Positions 25,110 through 35,050 of a DNA stretch of 64,000 bases are shown here, in pieces. The position numbers and the translations under genes are program-made. The first letter of the stretch is position 1. Each line of letters begins with the position of its first letter. Location: contig JBAJFG010000611.1 in NCBI GenBank assembly GCA_037903475.1, forward strand, positions 3,410,001-3,474,000, read 5' to 3'. This DNA is from Ancylostoma caninum. Lineage: Eukaryota > Nematoda > Chromadorea > Rhabditida > Ancylostomatidae. The notes beneath the pieces are model-generated. The model saw only the letters and a list, made by a program, of their open reading frames with translations, searched no databases and was not told the DNA's origin.

Positions 25110-25298
25110 ATGATGACGCTTTGTTTGTCCGGCGTCACAGTTTATACTGTCACTGGCGCCTCCATAAAAGTAGATAGAAACCACCTTACTTCAAGAAATG
25201 TCATCCATAGTCGACTCAGAGCCGTTTAGTGATCAGATTCGGGAAGCTTCAAGAATGAAGATAACATGGACGGAAATCGGTAGGCCGCACTGCACCGC

Positions 25299-26428
25299 GG
25301 TACTATTCCACTTGTTCTGCACGAAAATCTCAAAATCAAAAATTTCCCTAAAACTTCGTCCAGGGGGTTACTTGCCATGCTCATCACGAATATCATACTC
25401 ATTTTGTGCCGTAGGCCAATCTGGGTGGGTTACGGCAAGGTTAGGGTGAGTGAGGTACCTCGCGGAATCACCTGGGCTAGGATTCATGAACGCGCAAGCG
25501 AGTAAAACCAGGCTAGCAAACCAACTTTCACATTCTGCGACTCCTTTCACTACATAGTCCATGCGATAACCGATCACGTTACCCATCGATGGTTTGCGTG
25601 GTTATGGTTTCATGAATCCCAGCCCTGGATTTTTGTCTACGGGGGTTATTTGACATGCTAATTACGAATACCACATTGATTTTTGCAAGTAGAAAGCAAC
25701 TTGAAGTTTTCCTATGGATTGTATTTACCCTAACCTTACTGTAATCCTACCCAAATGGGGTTGCCGCACCAAACGAGAATGATAAATTCGGGCACTACTC
25801 CACAATTAGGGGCCCCAAAATCTTCAAAAAAAAATTTTTTTCACCGAAACTTGGTACAGGGGGGTTATTTGAGGTGCTGAGCACGAATATCGTATCCATT
25901 TCGTACCGTAGCCTCACTTTTGTAGGATGAAGGTGGGTTTGCTGAAGACATGGTATCTCACAGAATCCTATCAAATATCGCGCTAAGGGGTTATTTTAGA
26001 CGCTGATCACGATTATCAGCATTACTTCGGCATATTCTCATAATTTCCTACCGTGGACCTAATATAACCCTACAAAAGTGGAGTCACGGTACAAAATGAA
26101 TACGATATTCGTGTTCAGCACCTCGAATGACCCCCCTACACTAAGTTTCGGCGAATTTTTTTTTTGAAATTTTTGGGACCCCTATGTGGAATAGTGCCGA
26201 TTTTCAAGATCAGCATATCAAATAACCCCCTAGACAAAAATTCAGATGATACTGTGAGATGCCGTACTTATCCTAACCCTACCATAATAATACACAAGTG
26301 GGGTTCGGCATAAATAAGTGTGATATTCGTGACCAGCATGTCCAATACCCCCCCCCCCCCCACCTATACGAAGTTTCAAACAAACTTTTGATTTTGAGAT
26401 TTTGAAGCAGAACCAGTGGAATAGTGCC
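25299..26428. mobile_element. Non-autonomous Merlin-type element with target duplication
   Basis: The 1,130-bp element starts GGTACTATTCCACTTGTTCT and ends in the inverse (...AACCAGTGGAATAGTGCC). It is flanked by CTGCACCGC (25290-25298) and CTGCACCGG (26429-26437), a 9-bp target duplication with one mismatch. An 8-9 bp duplication and these ends fit the Merlin (IS1016/ISXO2-like) superfamily. The interior is made of inverted copies of the GGTTATTTGA...GTTACGGT motif also found in the autonomous element at 28018-31461. No transposase. Confidence 0.8.
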
Positions 26429-26472
26429 CTGCACCGGTTCTACTTGGCTCTGCAAAAAAGTAGCTTACAGAG

Positions 26473-26621
26473 AGCGTCAACCACGATAGCTACTCCCATG
26501 TCCTGGAGCATGGCACCACCTACGTGGCGTAGCTGGATGCTGTGTATTTCGAGTGCTGCATCGCCAGCACCGCTTTCGTGCTGCGGCGCTCCTGGCTGCG
26601 GGAGTAGTTATCGTGATTGAC
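26473..26621. mobile_element. Small inverted-repeat element
   Basis: GCGTCAACCACGATAGCTAC at the left is mirrored by GTAGTTATCGTGATTGACG at the right, 149 bp in all, with a GC-rich centre that opens frames on both strands. Non-coding. Confidence 0.6.
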
Positions 26622-27470
26622 GATCCCTGTGGTAGGGGCGTCTGTGAGTTTGTCTGCAATTACGGCTGCAGGTACCAGCCGGCTGATCACTTATTCAATC
26701 GATGGGAGGACGCCGCAGGACGTGTCGGCAGGAAAACAATAAAATGGAAGGAATGACACCACAAATATATTATAGCCTACACAAAAAAGTATAAAAATTA
26801 GATCAACCAGCTAACCAGACAGCCGATACCGCACCTCAGCGGTAATTGCAGACAAAGTTTCGGCGCATTTCCAAGCTACCAGACTATACAGCAGGAGTAA
26901 TGACTTAGCTTTTCGGGATTTACATTCTTCTACACTCCATCTTCGAACGTCGTAGAGAAGTGGGACACTGCTGTTGGCCAAGCTCATAAAAATTAATGTG
27001 ACCTGCATACAAAGGATTTCAGACGGTTCAGGAATGAAACTGCTAATCACGCTATTCCCCTCAGTGCAAGCCAAGTTTCCTCGTACTTTCCGTTCCGTTA
27101 TTCCAACAGTTATTCCAACAAAATACAACAGGCCCTTCCACTGGTGGTCTGAGGGAGAGTTGGGTGGGGTGAAGGGTGAGAAGGCAGATGACGTGTCACC
27201 CCGGTGGGACTGGACCCTAAACGGATTAAAGGCTTGGTCGACACATGCGATATTCAACAGTACGCATTCAATAAAAAAATTAGTGATCGAGAATCGGATT
27301 TATAAATCCTAGTGGCAAGTAGTAGGGGACACATGAAACGACTCCTAAGCTGTGCTTCGGCAAAGCGAACATCCCAAAGGAAACACACTTCTACACCGGA
27401 ACCTTCATTAACAGAATGCAACTGGTCACTAGGGCTCATCCGTCAACCGTTCTGCGGTGGTATTCGACAG
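26622..27470. other. Intergenic, 3' flank of the H2A gene
   Basis: Minus strand 26811-27257 is open for 148 codons but has no recognised motif, hydrophobic pattern or neighbours that support it; left as unsupported. Confidence 0.3.
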
Positions 27471-27477
27471 TGATGGT

Positions 27478-27493
27478 GGCCCTAAAGAGGGCC
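27478..27493 (-). terminator. Histone 3' stem-loop of the H2A gene
   Basis: On the minus strand, CCAAC then GGCCCTCTTTAGGGCC then ACC, 34 bases after the H2A stop codon. A 6-bp stem with a CTTT loop and a CCAA leader is the nematode form of the replication-dependent histone mRNA 3' end, bound by SLBP and replacing a poly(A) tail. Confidence 0.92.
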
Positions 27494-27527
27494 GTTGGGT
27501 TAAGAAAAAGCAATCAGCTTGCTCTGC

Positions 27528-27863
27528 TCACTGACGAGCAGAGGGGATCATGCCACCTCCTCTGAAGGTGGCGTGCGCGGTAATCTCGTTGAGGTCTGCG
27601 TCACATCTCACCGCCACATACACGTGGCGCGGTTCTATTCGTCTCTTCCCAACATCTTTCGAGCAGTTGCCCGAAACTTCCAAGACCTCCGCAATGAGAT
27701 ACTCGAGAACCGCAGCACAGTAGACTGATGCTTTCAACGAAATCCTGCGTCCGATCAAATGCTTCCGAAGAAGGCGATGAAACCGCGTCACCGGAAAGAC
27801 GAGTCCAGCTCGCCGCGAGCGAACACTTCCAAGAAGTTCAGGCTCCATCTCCGAATTTGACAT
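27528..27863 (-). CDS. Divergent histone H2A variant
   Basis: Intronless, 111 residues. A short N-tail is followed by the H2A fold: S-R-R-A-G-L-V-F-P-V-T-R-F-H-R-L-L-R-K, then A-A-V-L-E-Y-L-I-A-E-V-L-E, G-N-C-S-K-D, R-I-E-P-R-H, A-V-R-C-D-A-D-L-N and G-G-G-M-I-P. The G-N-x-S-K-D and A-T-x-x-G-G-G-x-I-P pieces resemble H2A.Z more than canonical H2A. The protein stops just after I-P-S-A-R-Q, so the C-terminal tail is short. Acidic-patch positions E56, E61 and E64 are kept, while the D-E-E triplet is D-A-D. Lysine is scarce in the N-tail. A TATAAAA box lies 48 bp upstream of the ATG and a canonical histone stem-loop follows the stop, so it looks expressed as a replication-type histone. The role of the altered surface is unknown; a germline variant is possible. 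Confidence 0.9.
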   Translation of the reverse strand: MSNSEMEPELLGSVRSRRAGLVFPVTRFHRLLRKHLIGRRISLKASVYCAAVLEYLIAEVLEVSGNCSKDVGKRRIEPRHVYVAVRCDADLNEITAHATFRGGGMIPSARQ

Positions 27864-27910
27864 CGTCGCGATCGATCGAAGTTAACGGTGAAGCTGCAGA
27901 GAGCTTCCGC

Positions 27911-27917
27911 TTTTATA
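27911..27917 (-). promoter_or_regulatory. TATA box of the H2A gene
   Basis: TATAAAA on the minus strand, 48 bp before the H2A start codon, in a GC-rich flank (GCGCTATAAAAGCGG). A Merlin transposon begins at 28018, about 100 bp further upstream, and separates the gene from its original distal promoter. Confidence 0.7.
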
Positions 27918-28053
27918 GCGCTCGCCGGGGTCCTCCCGTTGCGCCCCCAGCTCCCCGCAGTGGCTTCAACTTAGGCTCCGCCTCTCGCAACGGTCGCAGC
28001 GACGCAGTTGCGGCACTGGAACTTCGTCTAGGAGGGGGGGGGGGGGGGTTATT

Positions 28054-29815
28054 TGACATGCTGATCACGAATATCACATTGATTTTGCACGGTAACCCCA
28101 CTTGGGTAGGGTTACGGTAGGGTAAGGGTAAGTATGGTATCTACCAAAAACACCTGAATTTTTGTCTACGGGGGTTTTTTGACATGCTGATCACGAACAT
28201 CACATTGGTTTCGCACGGTAACCCCATTTGGGTAGGGTTACGGTAGGGTAAGGGTAAGTATGGTATCTACCAAAAACACCTGAATTTTTGTCTACGGGGG
28301 TTTTTTGACATGCTGATCACGAACATCACATTGGTTTCCCACGGTAACCCCATTTGGGTAGGGTTACGGTAGGGTAAGGGTAAGTATGGTATCACCCAAA
28401 AACACCTGAATTTTTGTCTACGGGGGTTTTTCGACATGCTGATCACGAACATCACATTGGTTTTGCACGGTAACCCCATTTGGGCAGGGTTACGGTAGGG
28501 TAAGGGTAAGTATGGTATCACCCAAAAACACCTGAATTTTTGTCTACGGGGGTTTTTCGACATGCTGATCACGAACATCACATTGGTTTTGCACGGTAAC
28601 CCCATTTGGGCAGGGTTACGGTAGGGTAAGGGTAAGTATGGTATCTACCAAAAACACCTGAATTTTTGTCTACGGGGGTTTTTTGACATGCTGATCACGA
28701 ACATCACGTTGGTTTTGCACGGTAACCCCATTTGGGTAGGGTTACGGTAGGGTAAGGGTAAGTATGGTATCACCCAAAAACACCTGAATTTTTGTCTGCG
28801 GGGGTTTTTCGACATGCTGAGCACGAATATTACATTGGTTTTGCACGGTAACCCCATTTGGGTAGGGTTACGGTAGGGTAAGGGTAAGTATGGTATCTCC
28901 CAAAAACACCTGAATTTTTGTCTACGGGGGTTTTTCGACATGCTGATCACGAATATCACATTGGTTCTGCACGGGAACCCCATTTGGGTAGGGTCACGGT
29001 AGGGTAAGGGTAAGTATGGTATCTCCCAAAAACACCTGAAATTTTGTCTACGGGGGTTTTTCGACATGCTGATCACGAATATCACATTGGTTCTGCACGG
29101 TAACCCCATTTGGGTAGGGTTACGGTAGGGTAAGGGTAAGTATGGTATCTCCCAAAAACACCTGAATTTTTGTCTACGGGGGTTTTTCGACATGCTGATC
29201 ACGAATATCACATTGGTTTTGCACGGTAACCCCATTTGGGCAGGGTTACGGTAGGGTAAGGGTAAGTATGGTATCTACCAAAAACACCTGAATTTTTGTC
29301 TACGGGGGTTTTTTGACATGCTGATCACGAACATCACATTGGTTTTGCACGGTAACCCCATTTGGGTAGGGTTACGGTAGGGTAAGGGTAAGTATGGTAT
29401 CACCCAAAAACACCTGAATTTTTGTCTGCGGGGGTTTTTCGACATGCTGAGCACGAATATTACATTGGTTTTGCACGGTAACCCCATTTGGGTAGGGTTA
29501 CGGTAGGGTAAGGGTAAGTATGGTATCTCCCAAAAACACCTGAATTTTTGTCTACGGGGGTTTTTCGACATGCTGATCACGAATATCACATTGGTTTTGC
29601 ACGGTAACCCCATTTGGGCAGGGTTACGGTAGGGTAAGGGTAAGTATGGTATCTACCAAAAACACCTGAATTTTTGTCTACGGGGGTTTTTTGACATGCT
29701 GATCACGAACATCACATTGGTTTTGCACGGTAACCCCATTTGGGTAGGGTTACGGTAGGGTAAGGGTAAGTATGGTATCACCCAAAAACACCTGAATTTT
29801 TGTCTGCGGGGGTTT
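28054..29815. repeat. 126-bp satellite with G-quadruplex motifs
   Basis: Fourteen head-to-tail units, each with GACATGCTGATCACGAA, CACGGTAACCCCATTTGGG, then TAGGGTTACGGTAGGGTAAG and CACCTGAATTTTTGTCT. Because 126 is 42 codons, the minus strand stays open across several units and mimics a repetitive protein; it is not a gene. A five-unit (630-bp) higher-order period is visible: unit variants such as GAGCACGAATATTAC recur at 28811 and 29441. The array is an expansion of the element's own subterminal sequence. Confidence 0.95.
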
Positions 29816-30001
29816 TTCGGCTGAGCACGAATATGCTCATGCTGAGCACGAATATCACATTGATTTTGTGAGCTGAAAGCAATTTGAGATTTCCCTGTAA
29901 AAATTTTATCGCTGCAAAACAGGGAAATGTACGGCACAATGGCTTCAGGGGTACTAAATAGGTAGACTGAACTTCATCAGTACGGGTCGTGTAATGGAAG
30001 G
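29816..30001. other. Leader of the Merlin transposase
   Basis: Disrupted last satellite unit, then about 130 bp before the transposase ATG. GTACTAAATAGG near 29952 is a weak TATA-like sequence. No splice acceptor close to the ATG. Confidence 0.35.
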
Positions 30002-31051
30002 ATGGCGGTGTTTCGTGTACCTGCTCTTCGTCGTTTGGAGGAAGAACTGATGGACTTTACCCTGGCGGAAGTGTTCGATAAAATGAGGCTGAGCGACAGC
30101 GACTTCGAGGACTGGTTGAGGACAATTGCACTGCTTGGCACTCCGAGGTGTGGCTCCTGCCGACGTCCAATGAAGCTGAGAAGGGAGGACAATATGTGGA
30201 TTTGCCATCTATGGCAATGTCGCACTGGACCATCTCGAAGTACCAAGCCTTCGGCTCCTGCGAAGAAGGGGTCGTTCTTTGACAAGGCTCACTTCCCACT
30301 GGCGAAGATCTTCGCCCTTTCGTACTTCTGGATTCACAATTTAGGCCTTGTTGTGGACAAGGAGTACGAACTTGGGATCGGTCACAGTACGGTGGTGCAG
30401 TGGGAGCAGTGCTTCCGCGACATATGCTGTGAATATTTCCGTCGCAACTGCCCCATCCTTGGAGGGGTTGGACATGTGGTGGAAATCGAGGAGACATGTG
30501 TCACCAAGCGTAATTACAACAGAGGTCGATGGGTACGAAGGCATCAGTGGCTCTTTGGAGGCTACGAAAGGGGAAGTGGAAGATCTTTCCTCATTCTTGT
30601 GAGGAGAAGAGATACCAGGACCCTGTTGCGGCTAGTCGTGAAGTACATCCGCCCGGGCACCACCATCATCAGTGACTGCTGGCGTGCCTACAGTCGGATT
30701 TCCACGCTGCCGCAGGGCTTCACCCACCTCACAGTAAACCACCAGCTGAACTTCATTGACCCAAGGTCTGGAGCCCACACTCAGAACATCGAGTGCCACT
30801 GCCAAAAGTTTAAGAGCCTTGCCAAGCGCAAGTACGGCATCAACAATCGCCGGTATAAGCATTACCTCAGTGAGTTCCTCTGGAGGCAGCAATTCGGAGG
30901 AGGAATGAAGCATTCTACAACTTCTGGAAGCATGTCGCCGAGTTTTATCCAGTGCCTTGCTAGACGTGTGCTAGCGGGGACTAGCTTCTTGACCCAAGGG
31001 CCCTCTTTAGGGCCACCTACCGCATCGAACCTAGTTTACCTTCTTGGATAA
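30002..31051 (+). CDS. Merlin/ISXO2-like transposase, probably inactive
   Basis: An uninterrupted frame of 349 codons. Residues about 50-73 form a zinc ribbon (C50, C53, C68, C73). The catalytic core follows: G-H-V-V-E-I-E-E-T near 157-165, then R-N-Y-N-R-G-R, G-G-Y-E-R, I-I-S-D-C-W-R-A-Y (D225) and G-A-H-T-Q-N-I-E (E264). The family pattern has V-E-I-D-E at the first catalytic position, so D is replaced by E163 here. After about residue 300 the homology continues in another frame (N-E-A-F-Y-N-F-W-K), which ends in TAG at 30961-30963, so a 1-base loss near 30900 shifts the last about 50 codons of the long frame. Function: cut-and-paste DNA transposition. A histone-type stem-loop lies 36 bases after the original stop. 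Confidence 0.9.
   Translation: MAVFRVPALRRLEEELMDFTLAEVFDKMRLSDSDFEDWLRTIALLGTPRCGSCRRPMKLRREDNMWICHLWQCRTGPSRSTKPSAPAKKGSFFDKAHFPLAKIFALSYFWIHNLGLVVDKEYELGIGHSTVVQWEQCFRDICCEYFRRNCPILGGVGHVVEIEETCVTKRNYNRGRWVRRHQWLFGGYERGSGRSFLILVRRRDTRTLLRLVVKYIRPGTTIISDCWRAYSRISTLPQGFTHLTVNHQLNFIDPRSGAHTQNIECHCQKFKSLAKRKYGINNRRYKHYLSEFLWRQQFGGGMKHSTTSGSMSPSFIQCLARRVLAGTSFLTQGPSLGPPTASNLVYLLG
30999..31014 (+). terminator. Histone-type stem-loop at the transposase 3' end
   Basis: GGCCCTCTTTAGGGCC, preceded by ACCCAAG and followed by ACC: the same 16 bases and nearly the same flanks as the H2A stem-loop at 27478-27493 (24 of 25 bases shared). It starts 36 bases after the original transposase stop, the spacing normal for histone mRNAs. 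In the long, frameshifted frame it falls inside the coding sequence. Confidence 0.85.
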
Positions 31052-31469
31052 AATTTTTTCTACTCGTGCTTGTTTGTAAGTTTCCAATTCCATACTAGTT
31101 TTGCAAGTGAATCGGTTATTCACTTGCAAAACTAGTCTAACATTCGTGTTCAACACGTGAGGAAACCCCCAGGGCAAACTACGGACGGATCTGGTTGGCT
31201 ACTACACTTACCCTTGGGTTGCCATGCAAACTCAATGTGAAATTCGTGATCAGCATGTCAAAAAACCCCCGTAGACAAAAATTCAGGTGTTTTTGTGGGA
31301 TACCACATTTACCCTTACCCTACCGTAACCCTACCCAAATGGGGTTACCGTGCAAAATCAATGTGATATTCGTGATCAGCATGTCAAATAACCCCCCTAG
31401 ACGAAGTTTTAGGGAAATTTTTGATTTTGAGATTTTGGGGCAGAACAAGTGGAATAGTGCCGCGGCACT

Positions 31470-32440
31470 CACTGCGGCTTCACCGCAAAGCACAGGCGTT
31501 TCAACTGGCACTGAGCTTCGTGCGACAGACTGCTGTGTCTTCTCAATAACTCGAAGGCTATGTGCGAAAAATTTTTAGCCGTTTCTCCGACTTGGTTGAC
31601 AATTGTACGAACATCCACTCACTTTCGAGTGAACTGTAAGAGTGATTCTACAGTAAAAAGTTTGATGCAATGCAACACTTCCAGTGTTGCATGATGTTTT
31701 TACAGCTGAAATAGTGTGCGAGTAAATGCTCTTCCATTCCAGGGGGATCCGGTGCCGCTTTGCCGAACCCGAACAGAATACTTAGTCAGCCCCGATGAAG
31801 ACCGAACCACAAACCGTTCGCGGTAGCAGCAGCTCCGCCTCGACTTCGCGCGCCCCATTATTTAATTTCACGGATTACTCTGGAAGCATTCTGTTTCCAA
31901 ATCTCTAGAGGACGCTGTCACTTTTAAAAACCGAAAGTCGCCTCAATACGGGTGCGCGTCCTTAGTCCTGCGTCCCGTCGCGTCGCGCGTGTTGTGGCCG
32001 TCGCCGCTACGCCATCGTTTCACGAAAAAGTATAACACCCCTTTACCCGTGGCATCTGGCACGAAGGGAAGCGAGTGCCCTCTGCAGTCGCTATCGGCAC
32101 TAAGACATCGATAGAGTGCTCTAATTTTGGTAGTAATGGTCATGATAAAATTGTTCATGGCCATTCTTTTTCACTTATTCACTTTTCACAAGCTACAAAA
32201 TCTTCCGATTTTCCAGAATTCTGTGGTCATTTGCGAAGGTCCCAGTAACTGACGAATATGTGCAACTACTTAATGAAATGAAATTACTAAACGACTTCAA
32301 TTCAAAAAAAAACTTAGTGAAGCAAATAAAAGGAACTCAAAGTCCGGATGTTTTGAAGAACTTCTCCCTTACTTCCGACTATCGATGGTAAATCTTTCTA
32401 GACTCCATTTTCCTTCCTGAATCCTTGATTTCACCAGTCT
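31470..32440. other. Region right of the Merlin element
   Basis: Original upstream flank of the H2A gene, before transposon insertion. No histone partner gene is visible on either strand. A piece of the GTGTTTATAC-type MITE is at about 31945-32045 (GCGTCGCGCG... and AAAAGTATAACACCCC). Confidence 0.4.
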
Positions 32441-32444
32441 CATC

Positions 32445-32760
32445 GGCACTATTCAACTTTACTGGCCCCAAAATCTTCAAAACAATTTCTCGCCGAAACT
32501 TCGCCTAGGGAGGTTATTTGAGGTGCTGAACACGAGTATCGTATCCATTTTGCACCGCAATGTCATTATGGAGGGTTATGGTAGGTGCACGGTACTATGA
32601 GGTGGTACGCCTACCGTAACCCTACAAAAATGGGGTTACGGTACAAAACGGATACGATATTCGTGTTCAGCACCTCAAATAACCCCCCCCCCCCTTAGGC
32701 GAAGTTTTGACCAAAAAAATTTTTTTGAAGATTTTGGGGCCAGTAAAATTGAATAGTGCC
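32445..32760. mobile_element. Merlin-type MITE, 316 bp
   Basis: Starts GGCACTATTCAACTTTACTG and ends in the inverse (CAGTAAAATTGAATAGTGCC). It is flanked by GTCTCATC (32437-32444) and GTCTCTTC (32761-32768), an 8-bp duplication with one mismatch. It has the same architecture as the elements at 25299 and 28018 but no gene. Confidence 0.85.
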
Positions 32761-33074
32761 GTCTCTTCAGATGGGAGGAACATAAAGTTCTCTGAGAGCC
32801 CAAGGATGGTTCTAAGCGGAAGGATATTTGCTCTGATCGGTCTATGCAGCAGGCCTCGCTCCGGCTCCACCTATCATCTCGGGTAACTAAGTGACGCCCC
32901 CCTTCCTCGAGTTCTTCTTTCACCCTTGCACGGAGACTTTATATTTTTGGTTTATTAAGTCTTCGAAGCTACTACCATCTGACAGCGCGGCCTGATCAAG
33001 TTCAGCATATTTCAAAACAGGTGTAAGCTTCCCATAAAATATATTCTCTCTGCCCCTCATGAGAACTACTTAAG

Positions 33075-33240
33075 GAGTGTTTATACTTTTTCGCGACGCG
33101 ACGGGTAGCGAAGCCGTCGCATCGCCTCGTCGCGCCATGCTGAACGTCGCAAAGGTACGTACCCACGCAATATCACATGCACACCCCGACCTAGCGGGGA
33201 TCATGGGTTTCTACGGACTGTTTTGGACCTCGTGGTACCG
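33075..33240. mobile_element. GTGTTTATAC-type MITE (end fragment)
   Basis: GGAGTGTTTATACTTTTTCG followed by CGACGCGACGG, then a body shared with 37205-37400 (ATGCTGAACGTCGCAAA, GTACCCACGCAA, ACGGACTGTTTTGGACCTC). Non-coding. Confidence 0.7.
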
Positions 33241-33245
33241 CCTCT

Positions 33246-33839
33246 GAGGCCGAATTCCGGCGTGGCCGTGGCCAGCCACATTTGGCCTGCCAAAAGTCGG
33301 AGGAAAATGCTGATTTCAGCAGGAAAACATCAATATCGTGCAAAATGACATCCATAGTCGTGCTCAGCACCTCAAACAACCGGCTATGTAAAGTTTCAGA
33401 AAGTTCTGTAAGATACGATACCTACCGTACACCTACCGTAATCCTACTAAAATGGGGTTATTATACGAATTGGATGCGATTTCAGTGTACAGCACCTAAA
33501 ATAACCACTCTATGTGAAGTTTCATCAAAATTTTTCCTGAAGATTCTGGCCACATTTGGCCGCCTTTCAAAACGCGGCCAAATGTGGCCGTTTTCCTAGC
33601 CATTAATGGCTGGCTACATGGTGCCGGAATTATGTACATTTTCCACCACCCACCGTAATTTCCCCATAACGGAGGTATGATACAAAATGAATGCGATATT
33701 TTTATTCAGCACATCGAATAACCTCTACATGCGAAATTTGAGGGAATTCGGTGAGATACCTCATCAACAGTATATATGTCGGTGGCCAAATCTGACCGGC
33801 CAAAGGTCGCCGGCCGCGGCCACGCCGGAATTCGGCCTC
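33246..33839. mobile_element. MITE with 22-bp perfect ends
   Basis: GAGGCCGAATTCCGGCGTGG at 33246 is mirrored by CCACGCCGGAATTCGGCCTC ending at 33839. The interior has further GGCCACATTTGGCC-type inverted motifs and a Merlin-like remnant (AGCACCTCAAACAACC, GATACGATACC). Non-coding. Confidence 0.8.
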
Positions 33840-34788
33840 TGGTCTAGAATGTTTAGAGGAAGTTCCCAGCGAATTTCAGTGGTGATCTCTGCGGAGACTG
33901 CAATTTTGAGCCGGGTTCCTCGCCAAGAATGTTTGTTTCCAAAATATCGAAGAAAGCATTGTTTTTCTCATTCATTTGTATGTTCAGAGATTTGTTTTTG
34001 CATTTGAGTTATCAGAATGGTTTTTCTCCTATGCATACGTTGTTGTAGTCCCACGCTTCGACACTTAGTGCTTTTTTTCACTGTTTAGCTGTGTTCTATT
34101 AGTACTACCAGGGTTTTCCTTGTTCAAGGTGTACGTTGTTTCAGTGCCTCGATTTGATGTTTTTGGTCCTGTGCTGGTCGAAGGTGTGATTTTCTGACCT
34201 AGTTGGGAGTTTCGTTCACTAAGTCATATTCTAGCCCCGTGCTTTTGATCTTTTCCAATCTTTCACTGGTTAGACATGTTATTTTGTGATTTCTGTGCGA
34301 TGCAAGGGGGGGGGTTGCGCAAAATCACACCGGAACGTGAAAAATTACAAGTGTCGAAGCGCAGGACTATCCTACATTCACCTATAAATCAAAACCGCAC
34401 TGATCGAACACTGTTCTGAAGCACCTCTACAACGATATCTACATGAAAGGGAAATGATTCCGATAACTCAAATTCAGAACAAAATCTCTAGATCAATATA
34501 TAGTAACATGTATACCCACACTGTGTTCTTCTACAGCTCGGCTGACCAGTTGTAAGTAGTAACCGCTCATAAACAGAAGACAACATCAGAGACATAAAAA
34601 AACTCACGAAATTACTACCTGAAAGCATACGACGTGTCCAGGATCGTTCACATTCACATCTCCAACTGAATTCGTCTTATTCCGTAGGTTTTGGGCCAAA
34701 ACCACTCGAAAAACTATGGAACAGTGGTCAACTCTAGTCCGCAACATCAGCGAAACCATCGCGTCGCGTCTGCTAGCAGGCGCGACGC

Positions 34789-35050
34789 GAATTCGTTCCA
34801 TCGCGTCGTTTTTCAAGAAAAAAGTATAAACAGGGCGCGACGTCGCGCCCTGTTTATACTTTTTTTCTTGAAAAACGACGCGATGGGACGAATTCTTTTG
34901 TTTATACTTCGCCCTGTTTACGCGATGGGAATCGCCAACTACCACATCGCGACCATTGTTTGTGCATGCATCCACTCGGGACCCACCGCATTTGAGCAGT
35001 TTGCTGGGACGCGACGGTCGCGTCGCGCCGAAGTATAAACACTCCTTTAG
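34789..35050. mobile_element. GTGTTTATAC-type MITE with a large palindrome
   Basis: A near-perfect palindrome centred at 34840/34841 (AGTATAAACAGGGCGCGAC mirrored by GTCGCGCCCTGTTTATACT) with arms of about 55 bp, then further CGCGACGG motifs and a right end AAGTATAAACACTCC near 35030-35045. Open frames on both strands are by-products. Confidence 0.75.

Larger units (their letters stand above)
28018..31461 (+). mobile_element. Merlin (ISXO2-like) transposon with transposase
   Basis: The right end (...TTGGGGCAGAACAAGTGGAATAGTGCC, ending 31461) matches the ends of the elements at 25299 and 32445. The left end begins GGAACTTCGTCTAGG at 28018, so about 58 bp of the left terminal repeat are missing. 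GCGGCACT at 28010-28017 is repeated at 31462-31469: an 8-bp target duplication, as expected for Merlin. Inside are a fourteen-unit satellite (left arm), the transposase gene and, on the right, an inverted subterminal copy of the repeat (31190-31400). Insertion was just upstream of the H2A promoter. Confidence 0.88.

Noticed and set aside
26811..27257. 148-codon minus-strand frame downstream of the H2A gene
   Set aside because: Starts and ends without splice or promoter support, composition is uneven, and no motif was recognised. Possible but unsupported.
28100..29800. Internal telomere repeat
   Set aside because: GGGTAGGGTTACGG-type runs look telomere-like, but the nematode telomere unit is TTAGGC and is not present in tandem.
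28267..29937. Long minus-strand reading frames encoding a 42-residue repeat
   Set aside because: They are the 126-bp satellite read in one frame; the frame is open only because 126 is divisible by 3 and the units lack stops. There is no gene structure.
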